A stretch of DNA of 34,066 nucleotides from an uncultured Flavobacteriales bacterium (GTDB taxonomy: Bacteria > Bacteroidota > Bacteroidia > CAIKAF01). The notes under the pieces were generated by a model. It did no database searches. It had not been told where the DNA came from and was given only the letters and a program-made list of their open reading frames with translations. Shown here one piece after another: positions 25,869 through 33,472 of the stretch. The DNA lies in contig CAILUT010000029.1 of the NCBI GenBank assembly GCA_903837495.1, forward strand, positions 1 to 34,066, read 5' to 3'. Positions within the stretch are counted from its first letter, which is position 1. Each line of letters starts with the position of its first letter. The position numbers and the translations under genes were made by a program.

Positions 25869-27524
25869 TTATTGCTGCTCTTTAAAAACAGGCAAAAAGA
25901 AGCAAAAGGTGCAGCCGCCCTTGGGCTCAGAATGAAACGACAGGTCGCCCCCTTGCTGTTGAATAAACTTTTTACAGATTTTCAAACCGATGCCCGACCC
26001 TGTTTCTCCGTTGGTTCCAACGGAGGATTTAAAAAAGTCTTCCTGCAAAAGGCTGCTTGAATGTTCGCGGAGAATCCCAAGGCCAAAGTCTTGGATTTCA
26101 AAATGCACAAAAGGGCCATTCGGTTTAGACCGGAGAAGAATACGGCCTTTTTGATGGCTAAATTTAATGGCATTGTGCAGCAAATTCCGAAATACAATGC
26201 CAAGCAATACCTTGTCGGCAAAGACGTGTTGGGGACTAAATTCCGTTAAATCGATCTGAATGGATTTAAAATCCAGGGCTTGCTGAAGGTGTTCAATCTC
26301 CATTTTGGCAATCTCGAAGGCATCGAAGTTTTCAGGAAAAAAAGCCAGGGGCCCTTTTTGGAATCCCGCCCAATGAAACAAATTCTCAAGCAAATTCAGG
26401 CTGTTTTTAGCCATCGATTCTTGGGCAAACAGCAAAGCATGCCAATCTGATTGTTTTAAATTTCCATTGCCTTTGGTTGAAGCGGCCATTTGCATTATAG
26501 ACAGCAAGGGGGCTTTTAAATCGTGTGCCAACACCGAAAAGAAAAGGTCTTTCGAGGTGTTTAGGTGGCGAAGTTCCTCCTCAATTCTTTTTTGTTTGTC
26601 AATATCGATAAGGGTTCCAACGGCCCGCTGGGCTTTGTTTGCCGGGGTCCATTCTACCACTTTTCCCTGAATGCGAACCCATTTCCATGTCCCTTCGGCG
26701 GTTTTTACCTGATGGCTGTTGTCTATGTCAACCCTTTTGCCGCTGCCCATTTCATCCATATTTAGGACAAAGGCATTCACATCAGAGGGGTGCATGCGGT
26801 CTTTCCAATCCTGCATTAAATATAGATGTTCCGGCGCTTCCAGTCCAAGCATCCAGCCTCCTTCTTTATTTAAGGAAAGGCTGCCGCTTTCCATGTTCCA
26901 ATCCCAAAGTCCAGTTCCGGCGTTTTCCAAGGCCATGCTTAAACGTATTTCGCCCAAATTTAGTTGGGCACGGATGTGTTCTCGCTCGTACGTAGAAGAC
27001 AACACGCCCGAAAGGGAGCGCAGCAATTCAAGGTCTTCTTGTGCCCATTCTCGGTTGCGGGTGCATTCGTCAAATCCGATAAACCCAAATCGGCGGCCGG
27101 CCCGATGAAGGGGTATAATAAGGATGGATTTAATGCCTTGAGGGCCCAGCACGGCTAAAAGGTCTTCAGGCAGTTCCAGCTGGATGTTGGTCGAAAAGAT
27201 GCGCCCATCGCGGTCTAACAAGCGGTTCCAACTCGGAATCATTGCATAATCAACTCCTTGCAGCTCTTGAATTTGAGGTTCAATGCCCGAATTGCACCAT
27301 TCAAAGGTGTTTGAGGTACTAAGCCCGTCGATGCTGTCTTCAAAAATATAAATACGGCTTACCTCGGCATCGGCGCCCATCCATTGAAGCGCCAAGTTGA
27401 TTTGTTCAGAGAAGGGTTTGGTTCCCAGGAACAGCTGTGCCACATCGGCCAGCAAACGCTGCCTTTGCACCGAACGCAAGGGATGGACTGCCCCTTTGTT
27501 TTGGGCAACAGAATCAAAAGGCAT
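25869..27524 (-). CDS. Sensor histidine kinase (GAF-PAS-HisKA-HATPase), orphan
   Basis: A 551-aa soluble-looking kinase with no transmembrane segment. Residues of about 20-185 form a GAF domain (SRIYIFEDS, IKSILIIPLHRAGRRFGFIGFDE), and about 190-315 a PAS_3-type domain (GLWDWNMESGSLSLN, GTWKWVRIQGKVVEW, GTLIDIDKQKR). HisKA has the phospho-acceptor His334 in SVLAHDLKAPL, and the HATPase has NLLHNAIKFS, DFGLGI and GSGIGLKICKKF. No response regulator is adjacent. The frame extends 70 codons upstream through the promoter and into the repeat at 27648; ATG 27524 (MPFDSVAQ) is chosen because a perfect promoter lies just upstream. The signal is unknown. Confidence 0.92.
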   Translation of the reverse strand: MPFDSVAQNKGAVHPLRSVQRQRLLADVAQLFLGTKPFSEQINLALQWMGADAEVSRIYIFEDSIDGLSTSNTFEWCNSGIEPQIQELQGVDYAMIPSWNRLLDRDGRIFSTNIQLELPEDLLAVLGPQGIKSILIIPLHRAGRRFGFIGFDECTRNREWAQEDLELLRSLSGVLSSTYEREHIRAQLNLGEIRLSMALENAGTGLWDWNMESGSLSLNKEGGWMLGLEAPEHLYLMQDWKDRMHPSDVNAFVLNMDEMGSGKRVDIDNSHQVKTAEGTWKWVRIQGKVVEWTPANKAQRAVGTLIDIDKQKRIEEELRHLNTSKDLFFSVLAHDLKAPLLSIMQMAASTKGNGNLKQSDWHALLFAQESMAKNSLNLLENLFHWAGFQKGPLAFFPENFDAFEIAKMEIEHLQQALDFKSIQIDLTEFSPQHVFADKVLLGIVFRNLLHNAIKFSHQKGRILLRSKPNGPFVHFEIQDFGLGILREHSSSLLQEDFFKSSVGTNGETGSGIGLKICKKFIQQQGGDLSFHSEPKGGCTFCFFLPVFKEQQ

Positions 27525-27547
27525 GTTGGTTTTTAAATTGGGTAGGT

Positions 27548-27577
27548 CAAATGTAGCCAATCTTATTATTTTGCAAA
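27548..27577 (-). promoter_or_regulatory. Promoter of the histidine kinase gene
   Basis: -33 TTTG (27574-27577) and -7 TACATTTG (27548-27555) on the minus strand, 18 nt apart, match the Bacteroidota housekeeping consensus at every fixed base. The ATG is 23 nt downstream of the -7 box. Confidence 0.8.
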
Positions 27578-27647
27578 AGCCGAATTTTAATGGGCTTAGG
27601 CAGTTTGGGGGATCCTTTGAAAGGAAAGGCCGCAAGGCATGAGGATT

Positions 27648-27794
27648 GCGGGCGGGATTGAGCAGCGGTAGCACGCAAAGCCGGCGGTTTAAGGGGCCCG
27701 CGTGCTGCGCAGGCGACCTCGGGAGCCCGCGCAAAGCCGCTGGGCCCCAAACCGCTGGCTGCGGACTACCCGCGAAAGCCCGTAACCCGCCCCG
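27648..27794 (-). repeat. Dispersed structured repeat, copy C (complete)
   Basis: Lies between the divergent promoters of the histidine kinase and rplM. Read on the minus strand it has GGGGCGGG, CGGGCTTTCGCGGGTAG and CCGCAG. The long stem pairs the arm at 27742-27759 (minus: GCCAGCGGTTTGGGGCCC) with that at 27680-27699 (GGGCCCC, bulge TT, AAACCGC, C, GGC). The central hairpin GCGCGGGC/GCCTGCGC (27725-27732 with 27707-27714) has loop TCCCGAGGTC. The 3' block is GCTCAATCCCGCCCGC. The stem sequence is unlike copies B and D but equally well paired. No gene is seen in 27525-27926. Confidence 0.88.
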
Positions 27795-27863
27795 ACCTTA
27801 GCCCTAAAGCTGTCCGATTTCTATAAAATCGCAAGGTTTTGCACAAAGCAATGTTGAATTTAC

Positions 27864-27894
27864 TTTGCGGAACGAAAAATTGTTCCTATTTTCG
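27864..27894 (+). promoter_or_regulatory. Promoter of the rplM ribosomal operon
   Basis: TTTG at 27864-27867 and TATTTTCG at 27887-27894, 19 nt apart, fit the Bacteroidota consensus with one change in the -7 box. Transcription would start in the CACCCC stretch, leaving a leader of about 25-28 nt before rplM. Confidence 0.7.
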
Positions 27895-27926
27895 CACCCC
27901 GATTAAAGATTTAAAGTACTTGAGCC

Positions 27927-28382
27927 GTGAATACACTCAGTTATAAAACCGTTTCGGTAAACAAGCAAAACTCCACTAAAACGTGGGTTTTGGTTGATGC
28001 CGAAAATGAAATTTTAGGCCGTCTAGCCAGCCGTGTAGCAATGATGCTGCGGGGCAAGCACAAGCCTTCGTTTACCCCGCATGCCGATTGCGGCGATCAG
28101 GTAATCGTTATCAATGCCGAAAAAGTGCGGTTGACCGGACAAAAAATGGAAACCAAAACATACCGCCGGCACACGGGTTATCCAGGTGGGCAGCGGGAGC
28201 CGGTGATCAGCGAAATTATGAAGGGGAAACCCGAATTTCCAGTTGAAAATGCGGTGAAAGGCATGCTGCCTAAAACCAAATTGGGCAGAGCCCTGCTTGG
28301 CAATTTGAAAGTATATGCCGGCGGCAATCACCCACACGAGGCCCAAAACCCTCAAACCATTAACTTAAACGACATTAAGTAA
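27927..28382 (+). CDS. rplM: 50S ribosomal protein L13
   Basis: Large-subunit ribosomal protein, 151 aa. The start is GTG, reading MNTLSYKTVSVNK, a start typical of Bacteroidota L13. Conserved blocks are WVLVDAENEILGRLAS, MLRGKHKPSFTPH, GDQVIVINAEKVRLTG, YRRHTGYPGG and AVKGMLPKTKLGR. It is first in the operon, 5 nt before rpsI. No ORF or clear hairpin leader lies between the promoter and the start. Confidence 0.98.
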   Translation: MNTLSYKTVSVNKQNSTKTWVLVDAENEILGRLASRVAMMLRGKHKPSFTPHADCGDQVIVINAEKVRLTGQKMETKTYRRHTGYPGGQREPVISEIMKGKPEFPVENAVKGMLPKTKLGRALLGNLKVYAGGNHPHEAQNPQTINLNDIK

Positions 28383-28387
28383 GTTTT

Positions 28388-28780
28388 ATGAGTATTCTTA
28401 ACACTTCAGGCCGCCGCAAAACCTCCATTGCACGCATTTACCTGAAAAAAAACGGAAAAGGAGTCTTCACGGTGAACCACCGCGATTACAAAGAGTATTT
28501 TCCGACCTCTACTTTGCAATATAAAATCACTCAAGCCTTTGAGGTTGCCAACGAAAATCCGGAAGCTTTCGATTTGAAAGTGAATGTAGCCGGCGGTGGC
28601 ATCAATGGACAGGCCGAAGCCATTCGCTTGGCCTTAGCCAAAGCCTTGGTGGGCGAAAATGAAGAGATTCGAAGCGATTTGCGCACGCATGGTCTGCTTA
28701 CCCGAGACTCCCGCATGGTTGAACGTAAAAAGTTCGGCCGCAAGAAGGCACGTCGCCGCTTCCAGTTCTCTAAACGTTAA
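28388..28780 (+). CDS. rpsI: 30S ribosomal protein S9
   Basis: Small-subunit protein, 130 aa. It opens with GRRKTSIARIYLKKNGKG and contains VNVAGGGINGQAEAIRLALAKAL. It ends with the conserved basic tail DSRMVERKKFGRKKARRRFQFSKR; its final SKR reaches the ribosomal P site in known structures. It follows rplM by 5 nt, the normal L13-S9 pair, and precedes rpsB by 16 nt. Confidence 0.98.
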   Translation: MSILNTSGRRKTSIARIYLKKNGKGVFTVNHRDYKEYFPTSTLQYKITQAFEVANENPEAFDLKVNVAGGGINGQAEAIRLALAKALVGENEEIRSDLRTHGLLTRDSRMVERKKFGRKKARRRFQFSKR

Positions 28781-28796
28781 TGGGATTTATACACGT

Positions 28797-29678
28797 ATGT
28801 CTAAAATTACTGTACAACAACTTCTGAATGCCGGGGTTCATTTTGGCCACCTGCGCCGCAAATGGAACCCGCAAATGGCTCCATATATCTTTATGGAAAA
28901 AAACGGCATCCATATTATTGACCTCAACAAAACCGTTCTTCAACTCGAAGATGCCTCCAATGCCCTGAAGCAAATGGCGCGCTCCGGAAAAAAGATTTTG
29001 TTTGTAGGCACTAAAAAACAAGCCAAAGACATTATTGCCGAAAAAGCAAAAGGATGCGATATGCCTTATGTTACGGAACGTTGGCCTGGAGGGATGTTGA
29101 CCAATTTTCAGACCATCCGCAAGACCGTGAAAAAAATGTCGCGTTTGGATTCAATGGTGAAAGACGGTACCGCTGAAACCCTTTCTAAAAAAGAACGGTT
29201 GGTATTAGACCGTACCAAAACCAAACTCGAAAAAGACTTTGGCTCCATCGCCGATTTGAACCGCCTTCCTGCGGCCATCTTTATTGTCGATATCAAGCGC
29301 GAACACATCGCCGTGGCCGAGGCCAAACGCCTGAACATTCCTACCTTCGGAATGGTAGATACCAACTCTAATCCAAACGATGTTGATTTTGCTATTCCCG
29401 CCAACGACGATGCCGCCGATAGCGTAGCCCTTATTCTGGATTATGTTACTCAAGCCATTCGCGAAGGTTTGGCCGACCGCAAAGCCAGCAAAGACGCCGA
29501 TGAAGACGATGATTCTTCGGATGTTGCTGCCGCCTTGGTGGCCGCCGCTCCCGAAAGCTCAATCGCTTCAGCCCCTGTGGCCGAGGTTGAAGAGGTTCCT
29601 GTGTTGGCCGTTGCCGAGACAGAAACGTCCGATATCCAAGAAGAGAACACTACGCCCGAAACCGAATCCAACGATTAA
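28797..29678 (+). CDS. rpsB: 30S ribosomal protein S2 with acidic C-terminal extension
   Basis: A 293-aa small-subunit protein. ATG 28797 begins MSKITVQQLLNAGVHFGHL; the frame extends upstream into rpsI but is not used. S2 motifs: RRKWNPQMAPYIFMEKNGIHIIDL, ILFVGTKKQAKDII, RWPGGMLTNFQTI and TFGMVDTNSNP. From about residue 232 a tail of about 60 residues rich in Asp, Glu, Ala and Ser (DADEDDDSSD and repeats of AAAP/EVEE) goes beyond the ordinary S2 end. Such tails occur in Bacteroidota S2 and have no known function. Confidence 0.97.
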   Translation: MSKITVQQLLNAGVHFGHLRRKWNPQMAPYIFMEKNGIHIIDLNKTVLQLEDASNALKQMARSGKKILFVGTKKQAKDIIAEKAKGCDMPYVTERWPGGMLTNFQTIRKTVKKMSRLDSMVKDGTAETLSKKERLVLDRTKTKLEKDFGSIADLNRLPAAIFIVDIKREHIAVAEAKRLNIPTFGMVDTNSNPNDVDFAIPANDDAADSVALILDYVTQAIREGLADRKASKDADEDDDSSDVAAALVAAAPESSIASAPVAEVEEVPVLAVAETETSDIQEENTTPETESND

Positions 29679-29690
29679 ATCTGTATTCCC

Positions 29691-30518
29691 GTGTCAATTA
29701 CAGCAGCCGACGTAAATAAACTCAGACAGCAAACCGGTGCCGGTATGATGGATTGCAAAAAAGCCTTGGTGGAAGCCGAAGGTGATTTTGAAAAAGCCAT
29801 TGAAATCCTTCGCAAAAAAGGACAAAAAGTAGCCGCCAACCGTTCTGATCGCACTGCGACCGAAGGGTATGTTTATGCCCATACTTCAGGCAACAACGGA
29901 GTGCTTATTGCCCTCAATTGCGAAACCGATTTCGTAGCGAAAAACGAAGAGTTTGTTGGTTTTGCTAAAGAAATAGCCGCTCTGGCTCTTTCCAATCAGT
30001 GCGATTCCATCGAAAGCATCTATGCCATTGGCATGGCCGATGGACGTACCATCCTTGACCACATCACCGAAAAAATCGGAAAAATTGGGGAGAAAATTGA
30101 AATCGGTGTTTGCCGCTTTCTAACAGCACCCGAATTGTTTGGATACAACCACCCCGGAAACCGAGTGGCAACCCTTGTAGGTTTGAACCAAACTGGCTCC
30201 GATGCTGTTGCCCAAGCCGCGAAAGATGTGGCCATGCAAGCCGCAGCCATGGCTCCGGTAGCCTTAGATAAAGACCATGTCTCTGCCGATGTGATTCAAA
30301 AAGAATTGGATATTGCCATCGATATTCTACGCAACGAAGGCAAGCCCGAAGACAAAATCGAAATGATTGCCAAAGGCAAACTCGAAAAGTTCTTTAAAGA
30401 ATCAACCCTGTTGAACCAGGAGTTCATTAAAGACAACAAACAAAACGTTCGTCAGTATTTGCAATCGATCGACAAGGGCCTAACGGCCACGGCTTTCCAT
30501 CGATATTCTCTTCAATAA
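29691..30518 (+). CDS. tsf: Elongation factor Ts
   Basis: Nucleotide exchange factor for EF-Tu, 275 aa. The start is GTG at 29691 (MSITAADVNKLRQQTGAGMMDCKKALVE). The N-terminal UBA-like domain is followed by the TDFVA motif (NCETDFVAKNEEFV), the EF-Tu contact region. GNRVATLVGL and DVAMQAAAMAP belong to the dimerisation region. It starts 12 nt after rpsB and is followed at 10 nt by a strong terminator hairpin. Confidence 0.97.
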   Translation: MSITAADVNKLRQQTGAGMMDCKKALVEAEGDFEKAIEILRKKGQKVAANRSDRTATEGYVYAHTSGNNGVLIALNCETDFVAKNEEFVGFAKEIAALALSNQCDSIESIYAIGMADGRTILDHITEKIGKIGEKIEIGVCRFLTAPELFGYNHPGNRVATLVGLNQTGSDAVAQAAKDVAMQAAAMAPVALDKDHVSADVIQKELDIAIDILRNEGKPEDKIEMIAKGKLEKFFKESTLLNQEFIKDNKQNVRQYLQSIDKGLTATAFHRYSLQ

Positions 30519-30527
30519 TGTAGGAAC

Positions 30528-30555
30528 AGAGAAACTTCGGTTTCTCTTTTTTTTT
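30528..30555 (+). terminator. Intrinsic terminator between tsf and pyrH (UUCG loop)
   Basis: AGAGAAAC - TTCG - GTTTCTCT is a perfect 8-bp stem closed by a very stable UUCG tetraloop and followed by a run of nine T. It begins 10 nt after the tsf stop and ends about 14 nt before pyrH. It should end or attenuate the ribosomal transcript. Confidence 0.9.
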
Positions 30556-30568
30556 ATCCTTTACGTCC

Positions 30569-31276
30569 ATGAAGTACAAACGCATCCTGTTAAAACTGAG
30601 CGGGGAATCCCTAATGGGACCCAAATCCTTTGGTATTGAACCCGAAATGCTGTCGCTGTACGCTCGGCAAATCAAAGGGATTCACGATGCCGGGGTTGAG
30701 GTGGCGGTTGTAATTGGAGGTGGAAATATATTCCGGGGCATCAATGCAGTTCAAGGCGGTTTTGACCGTGTGCAGGGCGATTACATGGGCATGCTGGCAA
30801 CGGTTATGAATGGAATGGCCTTGCAATCGGCACTTGAAAATTTACAGGTTCACACCCGGCTGCAAACGGCCATTGAAATGAAAGAAATTGGCGAACCCTT
30901 TATTCGCCGCCGTGCGGTTCGGCATTTGGAAAAACGCCGGGTGGTCATTTTTGGGGCTGGCACCGGCAATCCTTACTTTACCACCGACACAGCCGCTTCG
31001 CTTCGGGCCATTGAAATCGAGGCCGACGTAATTCTGAAAGGCACTCGGGTGGACGGCATTTACTCCAGCGACCCCGAGAAAGATCCGACTGCGACCAAGT
31101 ACGACCGCATCAGTTTCGATGAAGTTATACAGAAAGGGCTGAATGTCATGGATTTAACTGCGTTTACTTTGTGCAAAGAGAACAACTTGCCCATCATCGT
31201 TTTCAATGCGAATCAAGAAGGCAATTTGTTCCGGTTGGTGCAGGGCGAGACCTTGGGCACGCTGGTTAGCGCTTAA
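30569..31276 (+). CDS. pyrH: UMP kinase (uridylate kinase)
   Basis: Phosphorylates UMP to UDP for pyrimidine nucleotide synthesis; hexameric cytoplasmic enzyme of the amino-acid kinase fold, 235 aa. Motifs: [14 protein letters not shown] at the N-terminus, [60 protein letters not shown] and [20 protein letters not shown]. It lies behind the tsf terminator, so its transcription depends on readthrough or an internal promoter. The frr gene, which commonly follows pyrH, is absent here; repeat copy D starts 17 nt after the stop. Confidence 0.98.
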   Translation: MKYKRILLKLSGESLMGPKSFGIEPEMLSLYARQIKGIHDAGVEVAVVIGGGNIFRGINAVQGGFDRVQGDYMGMLATVMNGMALQSALENLQVHTRLQTAIEMKEIGEPFIRRRAVRHLEKRRVVIFGAGTGNPYFTTDTAASLRAIEIEADVILKGTRVDGIYSSDPEKDPTATKYDRISFDEVIQKGLNVMDLTAFTLCKENNLPIIVFNANQEGNLFRLVQGETLGTLVSA

Positions 31277-31293
31277 TTTTTTCGGACTTTTTT

Positions 31294-31443
31294 GGGGGGC
31301 GGCTGCGGGCTTTCGCAGGTTGTCCGCGGTGGCCCATGGCCTGCCCAGCGGGCTTGCGGTGGCTCCTGAAGTCGCCTCCGCGCCACGCGGGCAGCGCATG
31401 GGCCCCCTTGCGGGCAACCTTGCTCAATCCCTGCCGCGGGGCC
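31294..31443 (+). repeat. Dispersed structured repeat, copy D (complete)
   Basis: Immediately follows pyrH. The 5' block GGGGGGCGGCTGCGGGCTTT is identical to copy B. The long stem pairs GGCCCATGGCCTGCCC (31331-31346) with GGGCAGCGCATGGGCC (31389-31404), 14 of 16 positions paired. The central hairpin GCGGTGGC/GCCTCCGC (31356-31363, 31374-31381) has loop TCCTGAAGTC. The 3' block is TTGCGGGCAACCTTG, CTCAATCCCTGCCGC. The outer pair is GCGGC (31299-31303) with GCCGC (31433-31437). The rest of the gap to 31582 holds a terminator and otherwise nothing I recognise. Confidence 0.88.
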
Positions 31444-31473
31444 AACTCAATAATTGCAGGCCCCTGTTTTTTT
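31438..31473 (+). terminator. Terminator downstream of pyrH, fused to the end of repeat copy D
   Basis: GGGGCC (31438-31443), a 15-nt loop, GGCCCC (31459-31464), TG, then seven T. The 5' arm of the stem is the last bases of the repeat, so element and terminator are joined. Confidence 0.65.
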
Positions 31474-31582
31474 AAGAATCATATATAAGGAATGCCAAGG
31501 CCCCGAATTTTTCAGGGCAAATCGAACAACAAAGGGCAAAGCCCTGTGCCAGCCAATTCCCTATGCGCCTACTAAAATGCGT

Positions 31583-33073
31583 TTATCGAACGTAAAACCG
31601 CAAGCGCCCGAAGAATTTTTGGCCAGAAGTTAAGGCCGCATTGTTGTTGGTCGAAATTCCGCCGGTGTTGCTGTACATCAGTTCGTGGCCTGGGTCGTAG
31701 CTGTTGAAGGAACGCGTTCCACAATTCACATTGGGTTGGTTGTATTGGAAGGCGGCTACCACCATGTTCATGGCATAGGCAGGCGAAGTTTGTACGTTCA
31801 ATACGTATCCATTTCCCCAGCTGCCCCCCCAGCCCCCGTTGTCGGTGTTTTTTCCGGAAATACTAAACCGATGTCCTGTATTTAAGGCAATGGCATTGCC
31901 GTGCTGGGAACCGTGGTCGTATTGGCTGCTTGAACTTCCCGACGAGGTAAGGTTGTTGTAGGTCCAGTTGTTGGTGCGGGTGCCGGCCCCGCTGTAAATG
32001 ATGTTGCCGTTGTTGTCGATAAGTTGAACCATAATTTCGGAGCCCGACCAGTTGGCCATGGTCCAATCTACGGCCTGATCAAACCAGCCGTTGTTGGCCG
32101 AGCAGGCCAAATCGATGTTGCCGGTGTTTACGAAGGTAGCGGCTTCGGTCCAGCCTCCGTTTAAGGTACTCATGTCGCAGTGCACACTTATAGGGGCGTT
32201 GCCGCCTGGGCCATCGGGGTCAATGGTATAGCTGCCCGATGTGGCATTGGGATTGGCTTGTTTGATTGCAAGGCAGCTGATGGGGTTTCCGGCCGATGCG
32301 GTAATGGATTGGGGAGCGCTGGATCCACAGGTATCGTTGGCCGTCACCGTGATGGCACCGCTGCCGGTGCTAAAATTAACAGTAATGGAGGTGCTGCCTT
32401 GTCCTGAGGCAATGGTTGCCGAGTTTGGAACCGTCCAAGTATAGCTGCTGGCACCAGGAACGGCGGCGATGGAATAGGCTACGCCCTGTTGGTTTTGATT
32501 TACTAGGCTGGGGCCGGTAATGGGACCGGGTGCGTTGAGCAAGGGAACCACTACAACCAACTGCGACGGGCTGTACGCGGTTCCGCAGCTGGTATCAATG
32601 GCGCGCAGTCGGTAGAATTGATCGGGCCCTTGGCCGGGCAGGGTTTGGGTATGCGTAGCAGCGCTGGCATTTGGAATGTCGGTCCAGCTGTAGTTGTCGG
32701 TCGAGACTTGCCACTGCAGCAAACCATTTTGACCGGTGGTGCTCATGTTCAAGGCACTGCCCCCGCAAGCGGTGTCTTTCGAAAAACTGAGTATTCCAGG
32801 TTGGGCTCCGCATTCGCAGCCAAAGGAATTCCAAAAAGTGCCTCCAAACACTTCAAAGCATCGAATGTCGGTATTATATATAAGGAGTCCTTGTGCGGGG
32901 TTTTGAATGGCTTGGCGTTGGGCCGAGCTTAAGCGGGGCAGCAAGACGCCTTTGGTGCTGTCTTTCAGTTCAAGCAACGAACTGGGGTCGGGGGCATTGG
33001 TGTTGATGCCTACCGACTGAGAAAAAGCCGAAAAGCATAGGGCGGCAAATAGCAAGGAGAAGAACGTTTTCAT
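31583..33073 (-). CDS. Secreted protein with a fibrinogen-like C-terminal domain
   Basis: A 496-aa exported protein with signal peptide residues 1-19 (ending AFSQ). Residues 20-85 (VGINTNAPDPSSLLELKDST, KGVLLPRLSSAQRQAI, GLLIYNTDIRCFEVF, FWNSFGC) form the short N-terminal module common in Bacteroidota surface proteins. An Ig-like segment (about 95-175) and a PKD-like segment (about 180-258, SYTWTVPNSATIASGQG) follow. From 266 the sequence matches the start of fibrinogen-related domains: SCLAIKQ, SGSYTIDPDGPGG, HCDMSTLNGGWTE. The remainder to FGRLRFYVR is Trp/Gly/Asn-rich and diverges from animal fibrinogen. No T9SS sorting domain is recognisable, so its route past the outer membrane is unclear. 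A lectin-like role is inference only. Confidence 0.85.
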   Translation of the reverse strand: MKTFFSLLFAALCFSAFSQSVGINTNAPDPSSLLELKDSTKGVLLPRLSSAQRQAIQNPAQGLLIYNTDIRCFEVFGGTFWNSFGCECGAQPGILSFSKDTACGGSALNMSTTGQNGLLQWQVSTDNYSWTDIPNASAATHTQTLPGQGPDQFYRLRAIDTSCGTAYSPSQLVVVVPLLNAPGPITGPSLVNQNQQGVAYSIAAVPGASSYTWTVPNSATIASGQGSTSITVNFSTGSGAITVTANDTCGSSAPQSITASAGNPISCLAIKQANPNATSGSYTIDPDGPGGNAPISVHCDMSTLNGGWTEAATFVNTGNIDLACSANNGWFDQAVDWTMANWSGSEIMVQLIDNNGNIIYSGAGTRTNNWTYNNLTSSGSSSSQYDHGSQHGNAIALNTGHRFSISGKNTDNGGWGGSWGNGYVLNVQTSPAYAMNMVVAAFQYNQPNVNCGTRSFNSYDPGHELMYSNTGGISTNNNAALTSGQKFFGRLRFYVR

Positions 33074-33093
33074 GCGGGGTTTGTTTTGAGAAT

Positions 33094-33101
33094 TAAAGGT
33101 A
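33094..33101 (-). promoter_or_regulatory. Possible -7 element of the fibrinogen-like gene
   Basis: TACCTTTA, one fixed base from TAnnTTTG, lies 20 nt upstream of the ATG at 33073. No TTTG is visible at the right distance. The rest of the gap to 33386 is AT-rich with no convincing gene. Confidence 0.35.
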
Positions 33102-33386
33102 ATGTTATTTGGCGTTTTTGTTCGTTTTTGGGTTTGGTGCTAAGGCAACGAAAGGGATTTAAGCGGGACTTCCCTTTAGAAGCCTGGTTTGTCTGCTTGG
33201 TACATTGGAAGAGAAATGCGGACATTGAACTTGAGATTTGTTTGTTGGCTGGGGTTAAATCAAACGCCCAACTTTGAAAAAACCGTTTGAAACATAATAA
33301 TAAACCTAAAAAATACGTGGGGTTGGTTTAAAGTATATTAAAATGAAAATGATAATGCCTTTAAACAAAGAAAAAAAAGCAAAAGA

Positions 33387-33416
33387 TTTGTTTTATTTAA
33401 AAATTGTTTACATTTA
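33387..33416 (+). promoter_or_regulatory. Promoter of the Ig-like repeat protein gene
   Basis: TTTG at 33387-33390 and TACATTTA at 33409-33416, 18 nt apart, fit the Bacteroidota consensus with one change. They sit in a very AT-rich stretch (about 33290-33470) and leave a leader of about 50 nt before the ATG at 33473. Confidence 0.55.
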
Positions 33417-33472
33417 TAATCACTTAAAATGCATATTTGAAAACGAACAATTAATCCATTAATTTCTGCGTT

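Noticed and set aside
27525-27734. N-terminal 70-codon extension of the histidine kinase
   Set aside because: It runs through the kinase promoter and into repeat copy C; ATG 27524 is better supported.
28659-28796. N-terminal extension of rpsB overlapping rpsI
   Set aside because: S2 proteins begin at the MSKITVQQLL start; the extension is out-of-frame rpsI sequence.
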